DNA from: Brevundimonas vitisensis
Lineage (GTDB): Bacteria > Pseudomonadota > Alphaproteobacteria > Caulobacterales > Caulobacteraceae
Length of the DNA: 64,000 nucleotides
NCBI RefSeq assembly: GCF_016656965.1
Contig: NZ_CP067977.1
Coordinates: forward strand, 372,001-436,000
Reading direction: 5' to 3'
In this document: positions 58,582 through 64,000 of the stretch, in pieces
Layout: the number at the start of each line of letters is the position of its first letter
How positions within the stretch are numbered: the first letter of the stretch is position 1
Position numbers and translations under genes: made by a program
Notes under the pieces: generated by a model
What the model was told of the DNA's origin: nothing
Seen by the model: only the letters and a program-made list of their open reading frames with translations
Databases searched by the model: none

Positions 58582-59570
58582 GACCGCCATTCCCGCGCGG
58601 CCCGCCAGGCAATCGCGCCGAACAGGGGCGCACCGACCAGGGCCGTGAACACTCCGAGCTTGAGCTCCTGATCCGTCGGGGTGACCCGCGCAAACACATC
58701 GGCCAGCACCAGCATCAGGCCACCGGCCATGGCGGACGGAACGAGCAATCGCCCTGGATCCCCCCTGACCCATGTTCGCACCAGGTGCGGGGCCGCCAGG
58801 CCCACAAAGCCGATCACGCCGGCTACGGCGACCGCTGCGCCAGCGGCGACGACCGAGGCGATCAGGGCCAGCAGCCGAAGGCGGCCCATCGGCAGACCCG
58901 ACGTCGCTGCGGTTTCATCGCCCAGCGCCAACATCCTCAATCCCGGCGCAGAAGCGAGAGCCAGCCACCCGGCCAGGATCAATGCCGGTACAACCCACGC
59001 CACATCGATCCAGCTGCGGTTCTGCACCGATCCCAGAAGCCAGCTCATGACCTCCGCTGAGGCGATCGGCGAAGGCGACAGGTTGAAGATCAAGGCGGTG
59101 GCGGCACCAGCGAAACTGGACAGGGCCACGCCGAACAGGATCAGCGCTTCGGGTGATCTCGCGCAGCGGGCGAACAGGATCAGCAGGGCCCCTGCCCCCG
59201 CTGCGCCCAGCAGGGCCGAAGACTCTACCGCGCCGGGTATGGCCGCCAACCCAAGCACGATTGCCGAGGCGGCAGCCAGCGCTGCCGAGGCCGATACGCC
59301 CAGCACACCCGGTTCGGCGAGAGGATTGCGCAGAAGCCCCTGCATGACCGCGCCGGCCAGCCCCAGAGCGGCACCGACTGCCAAGGCGCAGACGGCCCGG
59401 GGGGCTCGCACCTGCCAAAGCACGGTGGCAGGGCCTGACGACGGATCAAGAAAAGCCTGTGACCACTGTGACGGGGCCAGGACCGTCTCTCCGATGGCTA
59501 CGGCAAGGACGAGGGCCAGCAGGATAAGCCCCGCCAGGAGGGTACGAAGCTTCGAGGGGCCCACCATCAT
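58578..59570 (-). CDS. FecCD-family ABC permease
   Basis: The 330-residue product has about nine to ten hydrophobic helices, the RAPRAVCALAVGAALGLAGA segment, NPLAEPGVLGVSASA and VIGFVGLAAPHLVR, which is the coupling-helix region of the BtuC/FecD family. The ATG at 59570 overlaps the substrate-binding gene stop. Confidence 0.93.
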   Translation of the reverse strand: MMVGPSKLRTLLAGLILLALVLAVAIGETVLAPSQWSQAFLDPSSGPATVLWQVRAPRAVCALAVGAALGLAGAVMQGLLRNPLAEPGVLGVSASAALAAASAIVLGLAAIPGAVESSALLGAAGAGALLILFARCARSPEALILFGVALSSFAGAATALIFNLSPSPIASAEVMSWLLGSVQNRSWIDVAWVVPALILAGWLALASAPGLRMLALGDETAATSGLPMGRLRLLALIASVVAAGAAVAVAGVIGFVGLAAPHLVRTWVRGDPGRLLVPSAMAGGLMLVLADVFARVTPTDQELKLGVFTALVGAPLFGAIAWRAAREWRS

Positions 59571-60358
59571 CGGGCATCGGCCAGGATCGCGGCTGCGTCG
59601 GCGGCGAACCAGGCCGGGCAGCTCAGAGCCGCAGCGGGAAGTCGCGCGGCGGTCCGACCTTCGGCCGCCCGACGAACTACGGGGTGCCGGCCGGGCCCTC
59701 TCCAATCGGATCGGATCTGATCGAAGAAACCCAGGACAAAGAGGCTGGGCGGCTGCAGAGCAATCCGCTCAACGCTGACCGCTGCAAATCCCGGCGACGC
59801 CGCAAGGTTGGCATAGCCCGCAGCCGCGAGGATTGCGCCGATCAGTGTCCCCGGCCCCGCCGTAAAGCCTCCTGCCGTGAGATAGAGGGCGGAGCCTTTG
59901 GGTCGGGGGGCTATGCGGCTCAACTGTTGATCGAAGCGCGCGACCATGGCCCTGCCACGGCTCGCTTGACCCAGCCCTTCCGAGACGGTGCGAACCACGT
60001 CCCGAACCGCGTTCAGGTCTGCGGCGTCGCGAATGGTCACAACCCTTGTGCCACGCCGCTCGAGGGCGGCCAGCAGGCGGGGTTCGCCGCCCCAGTAGCG
60101 AACGACGACATCGGGCTGAAACCCAACGGCGGCCTCCAGCGTCGGGCGGATGCGCCGACGTCCCGCAGCTGCGTCCTTCATCCAGGAATCGGCATCATCG
60201 GCACGAGGCGACAGGGCCAGGTCCGCGTCGGGTGCAAGGGCCAGCACATACTGGTCAGCGCATTGGTCCAGCGACATCACCCGGAGCGGACGCGCCTCTG
60301 CCTGACCAGCGAACGCCAGGACAAACGCAGCCGCCGCGACCGACTTGAGCCGCCTCAC
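59567..60358 (-). CDS. ABC substrate-binding protein (TroA/BtuF-like)
   Basis: Periplasmic binding protein of 263 residues. The GTG start at 60358 overlaps the TetR stop and yields a signal peptide (RRLKSVAAAAFVLAFAGQAEA). VMSLDQCADQYVLALAP, PDVVVRYWGGEPRLL and the LFVLGFFDQIRSDW segment fit the cobalamin/siderophore-binding fold. Ligand is not predictable. Confidence 0.87.
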   Translation of the reverse strand: MRRLKSVAAAAFVLAFAGQAEARPLRVMSLDQCADQYVLALAPDADLALSPRADDADSWMKDAAAGRRRIRPTLEAAVGFQPDVVVRYWGGEPRLLAALERRGTRVVTIRDAADLNAVRDVVRTVSEGLGQASRGRAMVARFDQQLSRIAPRPKGSALYLTAGGFTAGPGTLIGAILAAAGYANLAASPGFAAVSVERIALQPPSLFVLGFFDQIRSDWRGPGRHPVVRRAAEGRTAARLPAAALSCPAWFAADAAAILADAR

Positions 60359-60987
60359 GGCTTCAGAAGGCCGGCGAAAAGCGCGTCCAGCGTCGTGCGC
60401 GTGAGGGCCTCGGGCGAAACCCAGTTGAAATAGGGTTTGGTGATCATCAGGGACACCACCCCGTGTGCGCCGGCCCACAGAGCCTGAGCGGCCGCACGAG
60501 GATCGCCGTTCAGACGCCCCGAAGCTGCCACCTCGGCGACGACGGCTTCAAATGACCGGAACAGGTCGCTGCCCAGTTCCTGTGCGGCGGACTGGGCACC
60601 GTCGCGCGCTTCGATCGGGCGGGTCAGATAGATCAATCGATAGGCATTGGGGTTTTCAAACCCGAACGCCACATACCGGTCGAGCATCAGACGCATACGA
60701 ACTTCGGGCGGCGCGTCAGCGGCCAGAATATCGCGATGGGTCTCGGTCAGAGTCGCGAAAGCGTTGCTGCAGATTTCGTGCAGGATCTCGCTCTTTTCCG
60801 AGAAATGCATGTACAGCGCGGTGGACGACAGCCCCACCTCGTCAGCGATCTTGCGGATCGTTGCGCCTTCGTAGCCATGGTCGACAAAGATGCGTTCCGC
60901 GGCCGCGAGGATTTCGGCACGGCGGGCATGCCCCTCGCCTTTGGGCTTTCGTGCTGAACGGACAGGCTGAATCGATGCGCCGGACAA
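60355..60987 (-). CDS. TetR family regulator of the ABC importer
   Basis: The 210-residue product has an HTH with ILAAAERIFVDHGYEGATIR and IADEVGLSSTALYMHF, and a ligand domain of the WHG type (ALWAGAHGVVSLMI). The start is TTG 60987, with GGAG seven bases upstream and no ATG nearby. A palindrome at 61005-61023 lies just above it. It heads the importer operon and overlaps the binding-protein gene, so it most likely controls itself and the importer. Confidence 0.88.
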   Translation of the reverse strand: MSGASIQPVRSARKPKGEGHARRAEILAAAERIFVDHGYEGATIRKIADEVGLSSTALYMHFSEKSEILHEICSNAFATLTETHRDILAADAPPEVRMRLMLDRYVAFGFENPNAYRLIYLTRPIEARDGAQSAAQELGSDLFRSFEAVVAEVAASGRLNGDPRAAAQALWAGAHGVVSLMITKPYFNWVSPEALTRTTLDALFAGLLKP

Positions 60988-61004
60988 ACCGCGACTCCAA
61001 ATGG

Positions 61005-61023
61005 GTCGCTATTCCTTAGCGAC
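61005..61023. promoter_or_regulatory. Inverted repeat GTCGCTA-5-TAGCGAC, candidate TetR operator
   Basis: Perfect 7-bp arms with TTCCT between, 17 bases before the TetR start codon. It also lies 59 bases upstream of the divergent glycosyltransferase, so both genes could respond. Confidence 0.6.
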
Positions 61024-61082
61024 ATTGAGGCTATCAAGCCAACGCCTTGCCCTTCCCGCCCAGCTGACTTAGCCGTTTCGCC

Positions 61083-62540
61083 ATGGTGGGGGCAGACAGC
61101 GACGATCGATCCGGTCGCCAGCAGGCGTTGACCGTGGCCGGCCCCCCATGGGCCGAAAGCGCTGCTATGCGCCTGCCGACGTGGGGCCAGGTCCTGGCGA
61201 TCGTGGTCATCGCGGCCAGCGGATTGTGGATTGCGCAGACCGAGAGCGGTCCGGCCAAGAGCGCATTGGCTTTGAGCATCCCTGTAATATTCCTGCTCTG
61301 GGCCTTCTGGCGTCTGGCCCTGGTGCTGTTGAGCGAGCGCCGCCCGCAACCTGTGCCGCCTCCCGCACAATGGCCACGGTACACCGTCGTCGCGGCTCTC
61401 TACGACGAGCAGGAGGTCATTCCACAACTGATCGAGCGCCTCAGCCGGATCGACTATCCTCAGGATCGGCTCGAAGGCTTTTTGGCCTTGGAGGCCCACG
61501 ACAACGACACCTTCCGGGCTGCGATGGCGGTGGAGCGCCCAGCCTGGCTGCAAATTCTGATCGTCCCGCCAGGCAGGCCGCAGACGAAGCCGCGCGCCCT
61601 GAACCATGCCTTGGCCCGCGCAACCGGCGATCTGATCTGCGTCTATGACGCCGAGGACGATCCCGATCCCCTGCAGCTGCGCGAAGCAGCCGCCCGCTTC
61701 GCATCTGACAGGAATGCCAGACTGGCCTGTCTGCAAGCCCCATTGCGGATCCGCAGGCGTCACGCCGCGCATGACGCGTCGCCCTTCTTCGACCGGCAGT
61801 TCGCGATTGAGTATGCCGCCCTGTTCGAAGTGGTCATACCGGCGATGGCGCGCCTCGGCTTTCCCTTCCCCCTGGGAGGCACAAGCAATCATTTTCGCGT
61901 CGATGTTCTCAGGCAAATGGGCGGTTGGGACCCGTGGAACGTCACCGAGGACGCAGACCTGGGCTTCCGTCTCTGGCGGCACGGCTATCGGCTGGGTGCC
62001 ATTGAACGGCCCACCTATGAAGCACCGCCCGGAGGCATCGAACACTGGCTTCCGCAGCGCTGCCGCTGGCTCAAGGGATATCTGCAAACCTTTGGCGTGC
62101 ACTCTCGGGACCCGTTCGGGCTGGGGGTCAGGGGTGGCATTGCTCTGATCACGACCTTGGGGGCGTCCCTGATCGCGGCAGCGGCGCACGGCCCTTCTCT
62201 GGCCTGGGTCATTGTGGCTTTGGTCACGGCTGCGGATGCGCGCATCACTCCGGCCATGCCCTTGGCTGCGGTGAGCGCGCTGATCCTTGGGGCAGCCTCG
62301 GCATGGTTGTCGGGCGCGATCGGTGCGCGAAGAGCCGGCGTCCCTTACGGCATTCGCGACATGCTGGCTTCGCCGGCCTATTGGGCCCTGCTCAGCCTGG
62401 CCTTCGTCCACGCGGCGTGGCGCCTGATTACCGAACCCTTCACCTGGGACAAGACGGCGCACCACCCCGACCCGGTCGAGGCCGCTGAAGCCGCCACGAC
62501 CGCATCCGACGACCTCGACGCTGGACGCAGGGCGGCATGA
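61083..62540 (+). CDS. Membrane glycosyltransferase family 2 (CESA-like)
   Basis: The 485-residue product has two hydrophobic helices (about 34-70), a GT-A domain with ALEAHDNDTF, the YDAEDDPDP DxD-type motif, TEDADLGFRLW and QRCRWLKGYLQT (QxxRW), then more membrane helices (about 340-440). Processive polysaccharide synthases share this layout. ATG 61083 and ATG 61167 are both possible. It overlaps the methyltransferase by ATGA. Product is unknown. Confidence 0.88.
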   Translation: MVGADSDDRSGRQQALTVAGPPWAESAAMRLPTWGQVLAIVVIAASGLWIAQTESGPAKSALALSIPVIFLLWAFWRLALVLLSERRPQPVPPPAQWPRYTVVAALYDEQEVIPQLIERLSRIDYPQDRLEGFLALEAHDNDTFRAAMAVERPAWLQILIVPPGRPQTKPRALNHALARATGDLICVYDAEDDPDPLQLREAAARFASDRNARLACLQAPLRIRRRHAAHDASPFFDRQFAIEYAALFEVVIPAMARLGFPFPLGGTSNHFRVDVLRQMGGWDPWNVTEDADLGFRLWRHGYRLGAIERPTYEAPPGGIEHWLPQRCRWLKGYLQTFGVHSRDPFGLGVRGGIALITTLGASLIAAAAHGPSLAWVIVALVTAADARITPAMPLAAVSALILGAASAWLSGAIGARRAGVPYGIRDMLASPAYWALLSLAFVHAAWRLITEPFTWDKTAHHPDPVEAAEAATTASDDLDAGRRAA

Positions 62541-63451
62541 GCGCCTATCAGCCCCGCATGGCCCCTGTCCTGTCTCCCGTGCCCGAAACCCTGATCACCC
62601 GCAGTTGGCCCGACTATGCCCTGCTGGACTCCGGAAACGGCCGAAAGCTGGAGCGGTACGGACGCTTCACCGTGGTCCGGCCAGAGCCGCAGTGTTTCTG
62701 GGCACCGCGCGATCCCTCGGCATTCGCAGCAGCAGATGCCGTCTTTGATCCCGAGGACGAAGACGAAGCCGGTCGATGGCGGTTCGCAAAGGGTCCGATC
62801 GACACCTTTCCTCTGGCCTGGAACGAGGTGCGGTTCACCAGCCGGTTCACGCCCTTCCGCCACCTGGCCTTCTTCCCCGAGCAGGCCGCGAACTGGGTCT
62901 GGCTGGATCGCAGAGTGCGATCCCTGCGCAAGCCCCGCATCCTGAACCTGTTCGGCTACACCGGGGTCGCATCCCTCGCCTGCGCCGCGGCGGGTGCCGA
63001 GGTCACCCATGTCGATGCGTCCAAAAAGTCGGTCAACTGGGCACGAGACAATGCGGAGCTTTCGGGCCTGTCGGACAAGCCGATCCGATGGATTGTCGAG
63101 GATGCCCGAAAATATGTGGCGCGCGAGGTCCGCAGAGGGGCGAAATACCACGGGGTGATCCTCGACCCGCCGAAATACGGGCGGGGTCCGACCGGGGAGG
63201 TTTGGCGACTGTTTGAGGACCTGCCGGGTCTGGTCAGGGACTGTGCAGCGCTGCTGGGCGAGGACGCTTCTTTCCTGCTGCTCAATGCCTATGCCGCCCG
63301 GGTGTCTGGGCTATCGCTGGCGCACATGACCGCTGATGCCATGCAGGATCGCGGCGGCCGGATCGACTGGGGAGAACTGGCCCTGGCCGAGGACGGGTCC
63401 GATGGCCGCTCGATCGGCCTGTCCTTCTTTGCGCGATGGAGCGCCACGTGA
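62537..63451 (+). CDS. Class I SAM-dependent methyltransferase (RlmI-like)
   Basis: Predicted rRNA methyltransferase of 304 residues. The SAM motif ILNLFGYTGVASLACAAAGA and VDASKKSVNWARDN are followed by ILDPPKYGRGPTGEVW, the catalytic-loop type of m5C rRNA methylases RlmI/RlmK. A PUA domain typical of RlmI is not obvious in the N-terminal 100 residues. It overlaps the next rRNA methyltransferase gene by GTGA. Confidence 0.86.
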   Translation: MSAYQPRMAPVLSPVPETLITRSWPDYALLDSGNGRKLERYGRFTVVRPEPQCFWAPRDPSAFAAADAVFDPEDEDEAGRWRFAKGPIDTFPLAWNEVRFTSRFTPFRHLAFFPEQAANWVWLDRRVRSLRKPRILNLFGYTGVASLACAAAGAEVTHVDASKKSVNWARDNAELSGLSDKPIRWIVEDARKYVAREVRRGAKYHGVILDPPKYGRGPTGEVWRLFEDLPGLVRDCAALLGEDASFLLLNAYAARVSGLSLAHMTADAMQDRGGRIDWGELALAEDGSDGRSIGLSFFARWSAT

Positions 63452-64000
63452 CCGAGCGCGTCATCACCTCCCTGACCAATGACACGGTCAAGTCGGTCCG
63501 CGCCCTGCACATGCGCAAGGAGCGTGAGACCACGGGCCGTTTCCTCGCTGAAGGCTTGAAGTTCATCGGCGAGGCGCTGGACCAGGGCCGGAGCCCAAAG
63601 CTGCTGATGGTGGGGCTGGAGGCGCGGCCCCATGCCATTCTGGATCGAGCAATCACAGCCACGCTTCGGGACGGCGGCGAAGTCGTCACCGTCACCCATC
63701 CGATCCTGGAAAAGATCAGCCGCCGGGACAATCCACAGACGGTCCTGGGGGTGTTCGACCAGGTCTATACCCCCCTGGCCAATATCCGCCCCTCCAGTGC
63801 CCCTGCCTGGGTTGCGCTGGAACAGGTGCGAGACCCCGGCAACCTCGGAACCATCATCCGCACGGCGGACGCAGCGGGATGCGGCGGCGTGATTCTGATC
63901 GGGGACTGCGTTGATCCCTATTCGGTGGAGGCTGTGCGGGCGACGATGGGGTCCGTCTTTGCCGTCGCGATCGCCCGTGCGACGGCCGCAGAATTCCTGG
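63448..64000 (+). CDS. SpoU/TrmH-family RNA methyltransferase, partial
   Basis: The 5' part of a 2'-O-methyltransferase gene, cut by the window end after about 184 codons. SLTNDTVKSVRALHMRKERE and RFLAEGLKFIGEAL form the substrate-binding domain, and VALEQVRDPGNLGTIIRTAD the SPOUT domain with the N-x-G-T motif. The GTG at 63448 has GGAG six bases upstream; ATG 63436 is in frame and would add four residues. Confidence 0.9.
   Translation, partial: MTERVITSLTNDTVKSVRALHMRKERETTGRFLAEGLKFIGEALDQGRSPKLLMVGLEARPHAILDRAITATLRDGGEVVTVTHPILEKISRRDNPQTVLGVFDQVYTPLANIRPSSAPAWVALEQVRDPGNLGTIIRTADAAGCGGVILIGDCVDPYSVEAVRATMGSVFAVAIARATAAEFL

Overview
The window looks like chromosomal DNA of a Caulobacterales alphaproteobacterium, most likely Brevundimonas or a close relative. 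The reasons are the high GC content, the 799-residue Lon with Ser674/Lys717 numbering as in Caulobacter, alphaproteobacterial gene orders (ftsB-pdhA-pdhB-pdhC-lpd, rpoZ-rsh-pyrE-pdxJ-acpS-lepB-rnc-era), TonB-dependent uptake, and many ATGA/GTGA start-stop overlaps. No insertion sequence, prophage, CRISPR array or rRNA operon is visible. Genus is inference; no database search was possible.

Layout. 1-9.1 kb: lon, tRNA-Val, a large autotransporter, an SPFH membrane protein paired with a ribbon-helix-helix protein behind a perfect 20-bp palindrome, a glycosyltransferase, a secreted histidine phosphatase and tRNA-Leu. 9.1-13.8 kb: a small orphan gene, an APC amino-acid permease and the HrpB helicase. 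13.8-23.8 kb: an accessory island that reads as a substrate-induced uptake and catabolic unit (SDR, TonB-dependent receptor, acyl-CoA ligase, TetR, EstB-like hydrolase, spinster-type MFS, type-B carboxylesterase) with a 34-bp operator-like dyad between the divergent SDR and receptor genes. 23.8-25.6 kb: a possibly decayed fragment, then an unrecognised four-gene cassette led by a small membrane-anchored LuxR-type HTH protein. 25.6-30.7 kb: tRNA-Ser, rlpA, tmk-holB-tatD-MBL and a flavodoxin-fold reductase.

30.7-40 kb (minus strand): a LVIVD/DUF305 pair with a His/Met-rich linker, then the pyruvate dehydrogenase operon pdhA-pdhB-VOC-pdhC-gpx-lpd, in which pdhB carries its own lipoyl domain and pdhC carries two palindromic repeats inside its linker, and ftsB. 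40-54 kb: parC, recO, an NTF2-like and a serine hydrolase gene, era-rnc-lepB-acpS-pdxJ-pyrE-rsh-rpoZ-folK, and on the plus strand an NYN protein and a family-5 uracil-DNA glycosylase. 54-64 kb: a small membrane protein, smpB-dapA, a soluble lytic transglycosylase, a TetR-controlled FecCD-type ABC importer with its own operator-like repeat, a GT2 glycosyltransferase, an RlmI-like methyltransferase and the start of a SpoU/TrmH RNA methyltransferase cut by the window end.

Most of the window is housekeeping. The best candidates for undescribed biology are the four-gene cassette at 24.1-25.6 kb, the SPFH/RHH module with its palindrome, the regulated ester-catabolism island, the DUF305/LVIVD pair, and the in-frame palindromic repeats in pdhC.
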